A DNA stretch of 64,000 nucleotides from an uncultured Methanolobus sp. (GCF_963667555.1 NZ_OY763421.1:372001-436000); one strand, 5' to 3'; shown: positions 15,867 through 25,781, counted from the first letter of the stretch. Notes: generated by a model not told the origin, from the letters alone. Numbers and translations are program-made.

Positions 15867-17834
15867 CTATTTTTTTATATCTTCAACATAACACCGTAAG
15901 ATCTCAGCCACACTCCATGCCTGTGAAATACATCCATTGGGTTCATGAGGCCAGTTCCCATCAAATATCTCTGATATGCTGCCAATACACGCAGAAGTCA
16001 GATGCTGTTCAATTCCTTTCAGCAGACCTTTAAGTTTATCCTCTGTTTCAGCTTTGTCTTTGTAGACCTTTGCAAATGCAGTGACATAAGGCCCAAGCAA
16101 CCACGGCCAGACAGTACCATTATGATAAGCCGCATCCCTTTCCTCAGTAGTTCCTCCGTAATGTCCTGTATATCTGCTGTCAGCAGGTGACAGAGTCCTG
16201 AGTCCAAAAGGAGTGAGCAATTCTTCAGAAATTGTATCAACAATTCCTTTTTCAATTTCATGTGGCAGCATCGTATGAGTAATAGATACTGCAAAAACCT
16301 GATTAGGTCTTATGGAAGCATCCTTCCATTCTTCACCATGACCTGAAACGCAGTCATATAAACAGTTCCTTTCAGTGTTATGGAATTTCTCGTTGAAACT
16401 TTCGGCCGTGGTCTTTGCGGTCTTTCTAAGACCTGAAACATCCTTGTCAAGTTTCTCTCCAATTTCTGCAGCACAGACAAGTGCATTGTACCAGAGGGCA
16501 TTTATCTCACAGGCTTTTCCCCTTCTGGGAGTAACTTCCCAGTCCCCGATCTTTGCGTCCATCCATGTGAGCTGACCGTCATGTTCTATCAGTCCGTCAT
16601 CATCCATCCTGATGCCGTAGTCTGTACCTTTTTGATAGTTCTCAACAATATCAGCTATAGTCGGCCATATTTTCTCTATAAATGTCAGGTCTCCCGTGTA
16701 ATCCAGATATCTTCCGGCAGCGTGCACGAACCAGAGCGAAGCGTCCACTGTGTTGTAAACGGGTGAGTCAGCGGGATTCTCCGGGAAGAGATTTGGTATA
16801 AGTCCATTCCTGCAACTGGCTGCAAAAGTAGAAAGTACCGACCTTGCTTCATCAAACCTGCCGGTCGCAAGTGTCAGGCCAGGTAGCGATATCATTGTAT
16901 CCCTTCCCCAGTCACCGAACCAGTGATAACCTGCGATTATCGATTTTGAACCTGTACTTTTCCTGTTTACGATAAAAGAGTCGCCTGCAATGAGCAGTTT
17001 CTGCAAAAAAGCGTCATTTTCAGAATTCGATGTTGCGATTTCCCTGATTCTTTTTTCTTCCCTGCTTATCAACTCATCAATTGTTACCAGGTCTGCTTTC
17101 TTCAGTTTTTCAACGGATCCGGCACTTGCAGGTTCTGCGCTTGCAACTATAAAACATGAGCAGCGCTCATCAGTTATTTCAAGTTCGAAATAACCTGGAT
17201 TGAAATTATCCTCACGGTAAGGGTATCCTCTTGAAAGTTCAACCTCATATTCAAAATCGTAATACCAGTGTTCATCTGCCTGGTATCGCATGTCAGAGAA
17301 AAGACCGAATTGCAGGTGAGGGGTCTTAATGGAAGTGCTGTTATCTTCAGGTTCCTGAGAAAAAGTGATGCCATCTGCTCTGGTAAGGTGATGGATAGAC
17401 CTGCCGTTGACAAGCGGAAGTATCTTCAGGTAAGCCTTCTTCTTTTCGGGATTCTCAATGTCGTATCTTACAATGGTGGTGTTCTTGCCGTTTACCATCA
17501 CAATGCGTTTTTTGATGAGAAACCCGCCGGCACTATAAACGAACTCCGGCAACGGTTGCGTACTGAAACTTTTCAGGTATCGGTTGCCATGGGGATAAAC
17601 AGTGCCAGGGTATTTGTGAACTGCAAGCTTATGAACTCCATCTTCAGTATACAGTTCTTCGTCAAGGGATGAGAGCAGTACCATTCTCTCAACAGGCGGG
17701 TTCATGGAGGCGATCAGCAGCCCGTGGTACTTTCGCGTATTAGTTCCTATAGCAGTGGAAGATGAGTATCCTCCAAGGCCGTTGGTTATCAGCCATTCTT
17801 TCACTGTTCCTTCATGATAGTCTGAATATATCAT
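15867..17834 (-). CDS. Archaeal glycogen debranching enzyme (amylo-alpha-1,6-glucosidase)
   Basis: 655 residues, the usual archaeal/bacterial single-domain-set size. The N-terminal GDE_N domain begins EWLITNGLGGYSSSTAIG. The (alpha/alpha)6 catalytic domain (about 265-650) carries WFGDWGRDTMISLPGL, the Asp-containing signature of GH133, and LTWMDAKIGDWEVTPRRGK, with the second acidic residue in YHNGTVWPWLLGPY nearby. It removes alpha-1,6 branch stubs from glycogen in the cytoplasm. The start overlaps the end of the GH15 gene by 23 bases, so the two are translationally linked. It supplies linear chains to GH57, GH15 and GH13 enzymes. Confidence 0.93.
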   Translation of the reverse strand: MIYSDYHEGTVKEWLITNGLGGYSSSTAIGTNTRKYHGLLIASMNPPVERMVLLSSLDEELYTEDGVHKLAVHKYPGTVYPHGNRYLKSFSTQPLPEFVYSAGGFLIKKRIVMVNGKNTTIVRYDIENPEKKKAYLKILPLVNGRSIHHLTRADGITFSQEPEDNSTSIKTPHLQFGLFSDMRYQADEHWYYDFEYEVELSRGYPYREDNFNPGYFELEITDERCSCFIVASAEPASAGSVEKLKKADLVTIDELISREEKRIREIATSNSENDAFLQKLLIAGDSFIVNRKSTGSKSIIAGYHWFGDWGRDTMISLPGLTLATGRFDEARSVLSTFAASCRNGLIPNLFPENPADSPVYNTVDASLWFVHAAGRYLDYTGDLTFIEKIWPTIADIVENYQKGTDYGIRMDDDGLIEHDGQLTWMDAKIGDWEVTPRRGKACEINALWYNALVCAAEIGEKLDKDVSGLRKTAKTTAESFNEKFHNTERNCLYDCVSGHGEEWKDASIRPNQVFAVSITHTMLPHEIEKGIVDTISEELLTPFGLRTLSPADSRYTGHYGGTTEERDAAYHNGTVWPWLLGPYVTAFAKVYKDKAETEDKLKGLLKGIEQHLTSACIGSISEIFDGNWPHEPNGCISQAWSVAEILRCYVEDIKK

Positions 17835-19830
17835 TTGAAATTCCAGTCTGCTCTGCCTCTTTTAAACTTCCGAGCTTCTTTTCTATCTTATCAAGCAGGA
17901 GAATATTATCGATCATCAGGGCACAGCTCCAGCAAAGCGGGATAGCCCATGCAGGGCGGCCAGTGTACTTATTGACCTGTTCCGGCAGCATTCCTGCACC
18001 TGTTGCACCTTTAAGTGACCATTGAATGTATTTGAGTGCATCATGCGTGAATTTTCGGTGTTCTTCCTTCTCCGCTTCACCTGAGTTAGGATCAACAACA
18101 TATGCCATTTCAAGCATTGCCTTTGAAAGCCAGAGGGTCGTAACTATCCAGGGATTTCCTTCAATATAATTGTCGTCAACGAACCGTTTGATGCCAAAAT
18201 GGTCGTTGACAGGAACCCTTAGCTGCTTCTCTATGTTTTCCATGATGGATTTTATCATCTTCTTTTCCTCCGGGATCTCAGGGGATAGCATCCCGAAAGG
18301 AACAAAAGTACCTATAATACTGGCATCTATTGCGGTATCCAGTTGTCCATGCGCCATTCCTCTTGCAAAGTAGCCTTCATCAAGCCAGAATCTTTCAATT
18401 GTGGTTTTCTTGATAAACTCTGCTCTTTCTGTCCATCTGTCAGCAAGGCCATTTTCATTATAGTCCACTGCCATATTGGCAGCGCTAAGAAGTCCTGCGT
18501 AAATTGCGGCATTTGTATAGGTAAAAATACCAGAACGTGATTCCCAGAGGCAGATACATGGATCATGAACTCCGTCGGCAGTTCTTCTCATAAGGTATTC
18601 AGCAGCATTTAACACGGTAGCCCATACACTGTCCAGAAACTCTTCCTTAATAGGATGCTGAAGTGTGCGGTAATACTGGTCCATTGCAAATATGGTGCTG
18701 CCGGTTTCATCTATTTGTGTGGAGAAACTGAAATTTCCCCACGAAGGTGCTTTATTTCCATCCAGCCAGTAACGCTGGAACCATGAACCATCATGCAACT
18801 GTGTTGCTTTACACCATTTGAAAAAGCGGGAACAATATTCAGGATACCCTGAATCCATAAGTGCTGTGACGATCTCAGCACTATCTCTGTTCCAGCAGTA
18901 ACCATAACCTCCGCTCATTTCAAATTCATGATCGAATTCAGGAGATGCTACAAAAGACCCCCTGCCAGGGTCATTTAAAATACTTAATGTAAGTAATGAA
19001 CGGTTAAATGCCATTTGAAGGTCAAGCTTGAATTTTTCAAAACCCATATAGTCAGGAAGTTCAGGAATTACTTTCTTTGACAGCCATTTGATCCAGTTTT
19101 CCTGCGTTGCGTTGTAAATGTCTTCGAATTTCTCATTCTGTACCTGTCTCATCTTTTTGTACAAAGTGTTCCTTCTTGACCCGGCACCGATAAAAACCGT
19201 AAACTCCGCCGGTTTATTTACATCTGCATCCAGATCCCAGCCTACAGCGCAGTTTAGATTGCCTATGTCTTCGTTGTTCCTCTGGAGTTCCCCGTCTTCC
19301 ATATCGTACTTTGCATTTGTCCACCATATCGTGTCCATTGCTTTTCCTATCTGCCATTCATTGAACAAAGGTTCTGAAGTGATTCCCACGTAATGGCTTT
19401 TCCAGTATTGAGCCAGGATACCCGAATCATAATCACAGAATGCCGAGTTCTTCTTTTTCATTTCTCCTGCCTGGAAATTAGAATAATAGAAGAATTTCCC
19501 TGTAAATTTATTCGGGGAGCTTATTTTGTATTTACGAACCAGCACTGCCAGTGTGGGATGAACAAAGTCAAGTATCTCCATTTTAAGGCCGTTAGGGTTT
19601 GTGAGTACGGTGTTCACGATATTTGTGTTTTCCAGGTATTTTTGCTCAGCGACCCATTCACGGTCATTGGACCAGATAAGCCCTTTACCATCGTGAAGAC
19701 ATGCCTGCGAGTCTTCAACATGCTGGGCAAAATCCCTTCCGGGATAATAGAATCCGAATATCTCTCCTTTTTTGCCCATCGTAACGAGCAGTTTATCGTT
19801 CCCGAGAATAGAATTTGGTTGTCGTATCAA
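17812..19830 (-). CDS. GH15 glucoamylase-like glycosidase
   Basis: 672 residues: an N-terminal beta-sandwich (about 1-250, opening IRQPNSILGNDKLLVTMG) and a C-terminal (alpha/alpha)6 barrel. Catalytic signatures: YCWNRDSAEI, CLWESRSG (general acid Glu) and MLPEQVNKYTG (general base Glu). It releases glucose from non-reducing ends of glucans; trehalose activity is an alternative in the family. No signal peptide, so intracellular. The start codon is TTG, preceded by GGGGAGAGTTACA and overlapping the upstream stop by four bases. The weak start may set its level relative to the V4R protein. Confidence 0.93.
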   Translation of the reverse strand: MIRQPNSILGNDKLLVTMGKKGEIFGFYYPGRDFAQHVEDSQACLHDGKGLIWSNDREWVAEQKYLENTNIVNTVLTNPNGLKMEILDFVHPTLAVLVRKYKISSPNKFTGKFFYYSNFQAGEMKKKNSAFCDYDSGILAQYWKSHYVGITSEPLFNEWQIGKAMDTIWWTNAKYDMEDGELQRNNEDIGNLNCAVGWDLDADVNKPAEFTVFIGAGSRRNTLYKKMRQVQNEKFEDIYNATQENWIKWLSKKVIPELPDYMGFEKFKLDLQMAFNRSLLTLSILNDPGRGSFVASPEFDHEFEMSGGYGYCWNRDSAEIVTALMDSGYPEYCSRFFKWCKATQLHDGSWFQRYWLDGNKAPSWGNFSFSTQIDETGSTIFAMDQYYRTLQHPIKEEFLDSVWATVLNAAEYLMRRTADGVHDPCICLWESRSGIFTYTNAAIYAGLLSAANMAVDYNENGLADRWTERAEFIKKTTIERFWLDEGYFARGMAHGQLDTAIDASIIGTFVPFGMLSPEIPEEKKMIKSIMENIEKQLRVPVNDHFGIKRFVDDNYIEGNPWIVTTLWLSKAMLEMAYVVDPNSGEAEKEEHRKFTHDALKYIQWSLKGATGAGMLPEQVNKYTGRPAWAIPLCWSCALMIDNILLLDKIEKKLGSLKEAEQTGISNDIFRLS

Positions 19831-20636
19831 TGTAACTCTCCCCTGAGTATGTGCTCGATCTTCACACCTGAAGGAGCAGGAGATATTACATGCTCGCAGA
19901 TCTCGTCACCCATGCTTTTGCATCGTGACTCCCTTACCTGCACTGTCTTTTTAAGTGATTCCGATATGTATCCTGCCAGAAAAGCGCTGATATAAACGCA
20001 CACAGGAACATCACTGTCTCCATATTCATCGGCAAGGAAAGAATCGTTCACTCTTATAGTCCCGCTAAGTTCTGAAATATTAACATTGGCTTCGATCTTT
20101 CCCCATCCTGCAGCCATGAACAGTTCTCCAAGAAGGTCAAGGAAATTATCATTGTTCATTTCTGTCATTTCCCGCATATATCTGGCAGCTCCTGCACCAT
20201 TTTTAAGTCCTATGATGGTGAGCAGTCCTTCTGATTGCGAAACATGTTCATCCATTATGTTTATGAAATCAAGGAAGGTCTTTGCCCTGATAAGAACGGC
20301 TCTTTCTCCCAATATCCGCAGGGGGAAATCAACGGACTGGATAGCCCGGTTCTTTGAGTAACCCCATTTGACCGAAAGCACCACATCCATATTTTCAAGC
20401 TCTTTCACAATGCTGTCGATATCTCTTCCTTTTTCAGCTTCAGTGAACATGACGTATTTGCCTTCTGTCGGATCTTCCGAACTGTCAAAGTATGCAAATC
20501 TAATATCAAGTTCTTTCTCTGCAAAAAAAGAGGTAATATCTGCCTCAGAATGTAATGTGTTCTCATATGCGATCTTGAACCAGACTACGTCTGCCTTCTC
20601 ATTCACTCTTGAGAACATGTAAAGATCTCGTACCAT
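19827..20636 (-). CDS. V4R-domain protein with ACT-like N-terminus, candidate sensor of the glycogen operon
   Basis: 269 residues. The C-terminal half (about 150-262) ends in the V4R (4-vinyl reductase) pattern: CVYISAFLAGYISESL, VQVRESRCKSMGDEICEHVI. This is an alpha/beta small-molecule-binding fold that often carries two metal- or ligand-binding cysteines. The N-terminal half (about 10-90) has beta-alpha-beta stretches like an ACT or small-ligand domain. No DNA-binding or catalytic motif is visible. It overlaps the GH15 start by four bases, so it is made together with the hydrolases. V4R proteins commonly act as ligand-sensing regulators; what is sensed here is unknown. Confidence 0.75.
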   Translation of the reverse strand: MVRDLYMFSRVNEKADVVWFKIAYENTLHSEADITSFFAEKELDIRFAYFDSSEDPTEGKYVMFTEAEKGRDIDSIVKELENMDVVLSVKWGYSKNRAIQSVDFPLRILGERAVLIRAKTFLDFINIMDEHVSQSEGLLTIIGLKNGAGAARYMREMTEMNNDNFLDLLGELFMAAGWGKIEANVNISELSGTIRVNDSFLADEYGDSDVPVCVYISAFLAGYISESLKKTVQVRESRCKSMGDEICEHVISPAPSGVKIEHILRGELH

Positions 20637-20678
20637 ACATAAACTCCGATGAATTATATGACATTACACAATATATTA

Positions 20679-21875
20679 TTATGCTGGTGAACGCAGGGTT
20701 CTGAATACCTGAGACTTGAAATCATTAAGAGCTGCCATGAAGTTGACCGCTGCGTCATATGGTGAGTTATGAATACTGAAATACGAATGCACATCACCGT
20801 CGCCAAGCCACTTTGTGCTCATGTAATAATAATGGTCAGATGTAAGCATGTGTTTCCATATCCTGAGCAGTTCCGGGTCTTTTGTCTTCCTGACATAGGG
20901 TTCAAGTAATTTCATTTCCTCAAAACAGCGGCGCTGCATGTCATTGCCAAGCCAGGCGCTGGTATCTCGCTCAATATCAGCCCATGAAATAGTTGAAAAG
21001 TCACCTACGTCTATCTCGCCCGCAGGCTCGTATGTGTCGATGGTCTGTGACGGTGTGAGGAAGCGCATACTTCTGTCTTTGACCTCACCGGGCAAAGCTT
21101 TTAGGAAATCAAATATTCCCGTTTCTTCCCACTGGTGTTCACCGAATGTTTCATAATCCATGAATATGTTGAGTGTCTCTCCATGTTGCCATGAAGCCCA
21201 GTCTGCCCATTTGCCTGCCGTTAATGGATATTCTTCCCACCATACGGATGAGAATCTGTAACCTATATCGTCACTGAGCTTATAGTTACGCAAAAGGACT
21301 GCAATATCCGAATGTCTTGCTTTGTACACATGGTCAGGCGACCTGCCACGAAGTATGCTTTCAATACCTTCTGTCAGTATGGCATCGTACCCGAGCTTTT
21401 CAGCAAAGTAAGCAACACTGTTATTGTAGAGCATTTCGGTATTCCTGAACACGCGGGGTCTGACACCAATAAGCTCTGACATGAGGTCACGGTGTTCCTT
21501 TATCTCATCCATGAACTCATCCTTTGATTCAAAAAGTGATGCAAGGGAGTGATAACATGTTTCGTCCAGGAATTCAATACATCCGGTTGCAGCAAGATCC
21601 CTGAATGATTCAAGGACATCCTCTCCCCATTCCATGCATTGTTCAAGCAGGGTGCCTGTGACAGACATGCTTGCCCTGAAATATCCGTCCGTTTCGTCAA
21701 TGATCTCAAGCAATGTCCTGTTTGCAGGAATGTAGCATTTTCCGGCAACTTTTAGGAATATCTCCTTATTGACAGCCTCGTCAAAATAGCGGTCAAATCC
21801 CTGTTTGTGGTCAGGCCAGAACCATCTCAGCCTGTATGGCTGGTGAACTTCAAAGAAGGGACAGATGGAGTTCAT
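20679..21875 (-). CDS. GH57 family alpha-amylase-like glycosidase (active-site intact)
   Basis: 398 residues. It opens with the GH57 region 1 motif FFEVHQPYRLRWFW, has region 3-like FRNTEMLYNN (candidate nucleophile Glu), LTEGIESILRG, and region 4 FMDYETFGEHQW with the candidate acid Asp. The class acts on alpha-1,4-glucans in many archaea. No signal peptide. Strong ribosome site GGAGGCTGCGGA. The start overlaps the stop of the upstream GH57 paralogue by four bases. Specificity (amylase or 4-alpha-glucanotransferase) cannot be told from sequence. Confidence 0.88.
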   Translation of the reverse strand: MNSICPFFEVHQPYRLRWFWPDHKQGFDRYFDEAVNKEIFLKVAGKCYIPANRTLLEIIDETDGYFRASMSVTGTLLEQCMEWGEDVLESFRDLAATGCIEFLDETCYHSLASLFESKDEFMDEIKEHRDLMSELIGVRPRVFRNTEMLYNNSVAYFAEKLGYDAILTEGIESILRGRSPDHVYKARHSDIAVLLRNYKLSDDIGYRFSSVWWEEYPLTAGKWADWASWQHGETLNIFMDYETFGEHQWEETGIFDFLKALPGEVKDRSMRFLTPSQTIDTYEPAGEIDVGDFSTISWADIERDTSAWLGNDMQRRCFEEMKLLEPYVRKTKDPELLRIWKHMLTSDHYYYMSTKWLGDGDVHSYFSIHNSPYDAAVNFMAALNDFKSQVFRTLRSPA

Positions 21876-23008
21876 TCCGCAGCCTCCTTTATAATTATCG
21901 CCCGTTCGATATCGGAAAGTATGGACAGGTCATTCACCGCTCTCTCATATCCAAGTCTTCTTTCCTCGGAGTTCATTTCCAGGAATATCTCACTCTGCTG
22001 CATGTATCTGAAAATTTTGATAAGCTCTGCTTTTTTCTCAGTATCTTCCAGTTTTCCAAGCATTTCACCTATGTCCACCAGTTCATGCATGAAGAGGTGC
22101 TGTGCATGGTTTCCCAGCAGGTTGTGCATCCCGTAGCGTGCAGTCATTTTTGATTCAAGTGAAGGAAGCTCCTTTCTTTTGAAAAGTTCAACCGCTTCTT
22201 CAGCTAATAGCATTTTAACTCCATGTTTTTTCAGGCAAAGTGGAAGTTCATGCAGGAAATCCAGTATTCCTTCGTTGTTCTGAAGGTGCGTGTTGATAGC
22301 ATCGTACTTGATGTAAAGTGTGATTACCTCGCCTTCCATGCTGGCTATCCATGACGCGAACTTGTCAGCTATCAGCGGATACCCGGGCCATGCTCTGTCT
22401 GAGAATTTTATCTCCAGATCCTCACTCAGGTTTATGTGCCTTAGAAGCGTTGGCACTTCGTTATCATAAACATGCATGGGGTCATATCCGTTCATGATGT
22501 TGTGTGAGCCTTCGGAAATAAAACACTTAAATCCCATCTCTTTGAGCATTTTCATTATCTTTTTATCAAAAAGGAGCTCGGTATTCACAAATGTTTCAGG
22601 CTCAGTTCCAAAAATGTCCCTGATGACCTTCACATCCATTTCAACCTGCTTTTTAAATTCAGCAAGACTTGGGAACAGGCAGGATATGGAGTGATAGTAA
22701 GGTGAGGCTGCAAATGAGACACTGTTACTCCCAAGTTTTTTGAAGCCGTTTATGATCTCAGGTGCCCATTTACATTGCTCAAGAAAAATACCGGATATAT
22801 CAAGAGTGTACTTTCCTCCATTATCTATGGATCTGGTCAGTGCTTCGTTAAGTATTTCAATGTTTGCGGCAAATTTTCTGAAGTTATGGAACGCTTTTTC
22901 CATGTCAAAGTATTTTTCGATATGGGCATCTCCGTATCCTTCTCTTGGCCAGTACCAGCGAAGCGGCAAAGGCAGGTGTACCTCAAAACAAACGCATACT
23001 GCTTTCAT
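21872..23008 (-). CDS. GH57-like paralogue with degenerate active site
   Basis: 378 residues, clearly homologous along its length to the next gene (FEVHLPLPLRWYW, FVNTELLFDKK, ISEGSHNIMNG, WPGYPLIADKFASW). However, the region 1 HQP is HLP. The region 4 FMDYETFGEH of the neighbour is replaced by YIKYDAINTH, so the expected acid Asp is Lys and the FG pair is lost. The Glu of NTE is kept. By family knowledge this predicts loss of hydrolysis and a binding or regulatory role, perhaps as partner of the intact copy with which it overlaps by four bases. Codon use and ribosome site (GGAGATAGATG) look normal, so it is maintained, not decaying. Confidence 0.82.
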   Translation of the reverse strand: MKAVCVCFEVHLPLPLRWYWPREGYGDAHIEKYFDMEKAFHNFRKFAANIEILNEALTRSIDNGGKYTLDISGIFLEQCKWAPEIINGFKKLGSNSVSFAASPYYHSISCLFPSLAEFKKQVEMDVKVIRDIFGTEPETFVNTELLFDKKIMKMLKEMGFKCFISEGSHNIMNGYDPMHVYDNEVPTLLRHINLSEDLEIKFSDRAWPGYPLIADKFASWIASMEGEVITLYIKYDAINTHLQNNEGILDFLHELPLCLKKHGVKMLLAEEAVELFKRKELPSLESKMTARYGMHNLLGNHAQHLFMHELVDIGEMLGKLEDTEKKAELIKIFRYMQQSEIFLEMNSEERRLGYERAVNDLSILSDIERAIIIKEAAE

Positions 23009-23904
23009 TGTTCATCTATCTCCTTTCCAGAGTCATCGTTTGTGATCCTTTGAACATGATCACTACTCATCTTCCTGGTGTTCAGTTCACTGGCAAACCA
23101 GATGGTTCTCTGTGGGAATGCTATCTCTATGCCGTTCTCTTCAAGTGTTCTCTTGATGACCCATAGAAGTCTGGTTTTCATATCATACCATTGTGTTGCA
23201 GGTGCCCATATCCTGACAATGATATTGACAGCGTTATCACCCAATGTATCTACAAAGACACTTGGTCCGGGGCTGACCAGTGCAAAAGGTTCTCTATCGA
23301 TTATGTCCTTGATTATCTTAATAGCCTCATCGGCATCGTCGTTGTATCTGATCCCCACCACGTATTCGAACCTTCTGGTAAGGTTTGCAACGTAATTTGT
23401 GATGCTGGTGGTGAAAACCGTTTCGTTTGGAAGCCTGATAAAAAGACCATCATAGGTGCGGATTATGGTGGAAATTATCTTTATATCTTCAACATAACCC
23501 AGCTTATTATCAATATTTACCTGGTCCCCGATCTTTATGGGCCGTTCAACCATAAGGAAAATTCCGGAAATTAAATTGCCCATGATACTCTGACTGGCAA
23601 AACCAAGAACTATACCAACAACTCCTCCGGCAACAAGGAGACCTGAGGTATTGATCTGAAGATATGGGAAGATCACTCCTACTATAGCAATAACTATTGA
23701 CCCGTAATAGATGGACTTGACAAGGATGTTCAGATGCTCCTTGTCCATCTTATCCTTAAGCGACCTCTGCAAATAGATCGTTATGCCTTTAGCTATTAAT
23801 ATTGTAAAGAAAAGAACAACTATTACTGTTGTTATCTGGATCAGCGGGTCTGAGAGTGCCGGCATAAATGAAGACAATGTGCTGCTGGTGCTGTTATTGC
23901 TCAT
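23005..23904 (-). CDS. MscS-family mechanosensitive channel
   Basis: 299 residues: three membrane helices in the first 130 residues, the pore helix GVVGIVLGFASQSIMGNLISG, and the cytoplasmic beta domain with RPIKIGDQVNI and RLPNETVFTTSITNY. It opens under membrane tension and releases solutes in hypo-osmotic shock. Four-base overlaps on both sides (with GH57-like and DUF432 genes) place it firmly in the glycogen operon. A second MscS is encoded at 36.7 kb. Confidence 0.94.
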   Translation of the reverse strand: MSNNSTSSTLSSFMPALSDPLIQITTVIVVLFFTILIAKGITIYLQRSLKDKMDKEHLNILVKSIYYGSIVIAIVGVIFPYLQINTSGLLVAGGVVGIVLGFASQSIMGNLISGIFLMVERPIKIGDQVNIDNKLGYVEDIKIISTIIRTYDGLFIRLPNETVFTTSITNYVANLTRRFEYVVGIRYNDDADEAIKIIKDIIDREPFALVSPGPSVFVDTLGDNAVNIIVRIWAPATQWYDMKTRLLWVIKRTLEENGIEIAFPQRTIWFASELNTRKMSSDHVQRITNDDSGKEIDEQ

Positions 23905-24614
23905 AAGCCAAACTCCATGATCCCCTTTGTGGTCGTTATTGCAAGTTTACGTGCCGTATAGAGTTCTATTGAACGTTTGAACCTGGATGTTGTAGGATAT
24001 GTAGTAAAATCTGTTTCTGCAAGTAGTTTGTTTATTATTCTCATACTGGCTTTCATACCAAGTCTCTGGTCACCAAAGTAGATCTTCATACCATATGCAT
24101 TGAAAATTGCTTTTGTAATTTCCATCTGGTGACTTGATTCATTGGATATTTCCAGTTCAATGAATCCTTCATAGAGGTTATCTGTGTCTGGTTCATCAGC
24201 GTAGATATCACTCTCCCAATATCTGCAGATCAGTCCCTGTGTATGGCTTCCGTAAAGTGTGTACTTGATCTTGTTGAATGTGAAAATATCGATAACTTCA
24301 TGGTTTCCGGATTTATCAGAGATAAAGACCCCGATCTCAACAGGAAATTTAAGATAGATCTTTCTCTTGTCACCCGGTCGGATTATTGCTGACCTTTTGA
24401 ATTCTATCAGCAAATAAGACGTGATACTTTCAGGAAGGTTTACCGGTTCAATAGGATTTATCACTATATCCCCGTCGTTGTTCAACAAAACAAGTTCTTT
24501 CTCTTCATGTCCCCTGAAAAGACGTTTATAGACAAGGTCATCTCCCTGCTTTTCAACAATTATTTCTGTGTCTTCGGTCTTTTCAGTAAAAGGTGGGTGA
24601 TATATCTCAAACAT
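23901..24614 (-). CDS. DUF432 protein
   Basis: 237 residues, soluble, beta-rich. It matches DUF432 in size and in motifs such as INPIEPVNLPESITSYLLIEF, PVEIGVFI and YWESDIYADEP (abridged). DUF432 proteins are archaeal and typically encoded next to MscS channels, as here, where the end overlaps the channel start by four bases. Function is not established; a channel accessory role is inferred from neighbourhood only. The C-terminus FTTYPTTSRFKRSIELYTARKLA looks helical. Confidence 0.83.
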   Translation of the reverse strand: MFEIYHPPFTEKTEDTEIIVEKQGDDLVYKRLFRGHEEKELVLLNNDGDIVINPIEPVNLPESITSYLLIEFKRSAIIRPGDKRKIYLKFPVEIGVFISDKSGNHEVIDIFTFNKIKYTLYGSHTQGLICRYWESDIYADEPDTDNLYEGFIELEISNESSHQMEITKAIFNAYGMKIYFGDQRLGMKASMRIINKLLAETDFTTYPTTSRFKRSIELYTARKLAITTTKGIMEFGL

Positions 24615-24684
24615 CTTGGATCGTTACTCGTTTTATTCCATTCCTAAATTATACTCATACTTATACTTCAAATCATAATCCTGA

Positions 24685-25752
24685 TCAAAGCCAGTTCTTC
24701 CTGCGGAAATATACATACATAGCAAGGCATATCGATATATTGATTACCCACACAGCCGGATATCCCCATTTCCATCCAAGTTCGGGCATATAGCTGAAAT
24801 TCATTCCGTACATTCCTGCAAGGAAAGTCAGTGGGATGAATATGGTTGCAATGATGGTGAGTGTTTTCATTACCTCGTTCATCTTGTTGCTAACACTTGA
24901 CAGGTAAACATCCAGTATCCCTGAAAGTATGTCCCTGTATGTTTCTATGGCATCTGCAACCTGTATCGTGTGGTCATAGATATCTTTGAGGAATACGAAT
25001 GTCGTGTCCCTGATAAGGGGGGATTCAGAACGGTCAAGTCCGCTGATAACTTCCCTGAGCGGCCATACTGACTTTCGCAGGTATATCATTTCTTTTTTCA
25101 GGTTGTGTATGTTCTGAAGGGTTCCTGGTTCTGGATTTTCCACCAGTTCCTCCTCAAGATCCTCAATTATCTCCCCGAACTTTTCAATGATAATAAAGTA
25201 ATTGTCAACAATGGAGTCAAGAAGTGCATACGCAAGGTAGTCGGCTCCCATAAGCCTTATCCTGCCTTTTGAATTTCGTATCCTTTCCCTGACAAAATTA
25301 AAGGTATCGCCTTCAAGCTCCTGGAATGACAGGACGAAGTTTTCCCCAAGTACAATGCTCACCTGTTCTGCTTTAACATCGGTTTCTTCATCCTCTCCGA
25401 TCCAGAGCATTTTCAGGACGATATATATGTAGGAATCGTAATCCTCCATCTTCGGACGCTGGGTGGTATGTACTATATCTTCCATTACAAGGGGATGAAG
25501 CCCAAAATGCGTCCCCAGTTTCTCAATTATATCTACCTGATGGATTCCATCTACGTTGATCCATGTGACAGTAGGATAGTCTTTGAAAGGGAAACATTCC
25601 TCCACATTTTCAACGACACGTTCCTGATAGTTATCTTTATCATAATCGATAATGGTTATTTTGGGTATCTCGGTTCTATCCTCACCTACATGTATCAAGG
25701 ATCCCGGTGATAGCCCTATTTTCTTCGAAGACTTGTAAAACAATTTCCTCAT
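24685..25752 (-). CDS. corA: CorA-family Mg2+/Co2+ transporter
   Basis: 355 residues. A large cytoplasmic domain (about 1-285) with long coiled helices (IEKFGEIIEDLEEELVENPE region) is followed by two C-terminal membrane helices and the diagnostic GMN motif in AGMYGMNFSYMPELGW. The protein forms a pentameric channel for magnesium or cobalt. The conserved N-terminal pattern WINVDGI and the HPLVMEDI segment are also present. It lies between the glycosyltransferase and DUF432 genes with gaps of 29 and 70 bases, so it is probably co-transcribed. Mg2+ is a cofactor for many nucleotide-sugar enzymes, but the link is inference. Confidence 0.95.
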   Translation of the reverse strand: MRKLFYKSSKKIGLSPGSLIHVGEDRTEIPKITIIDYDKDNYQERVVENVEECFPFKDYPTVTWINVDGIHQVDIIEKLGTHFGLHPLVMEDIVHTTQRPKMEDYDSYIYIVLKMLWIGEDEETDVKAEQVSIVLGENFVLSFQELEGDTFNFVRERIRNSKGRIRLMGADYLAYALLDSIVDNYFIIIEKFGEIIEDLEEELVENPEPGTLQNIHNLKKEMIYLRKSVWPLREVISGLDRSESPLIRDTTFVFLKDIYDHTIQVADAIETYRDILSGILDVYLSSVSNKMNEVMKTLTIIATIFIPLTFLAGMYGMNFSYMPELGWKWGYPAVWVINISICLAMYVYFRRKNWL

Positions 25753-25781
25753 GATTCCACCCCATAAAATTGATTATCGTT

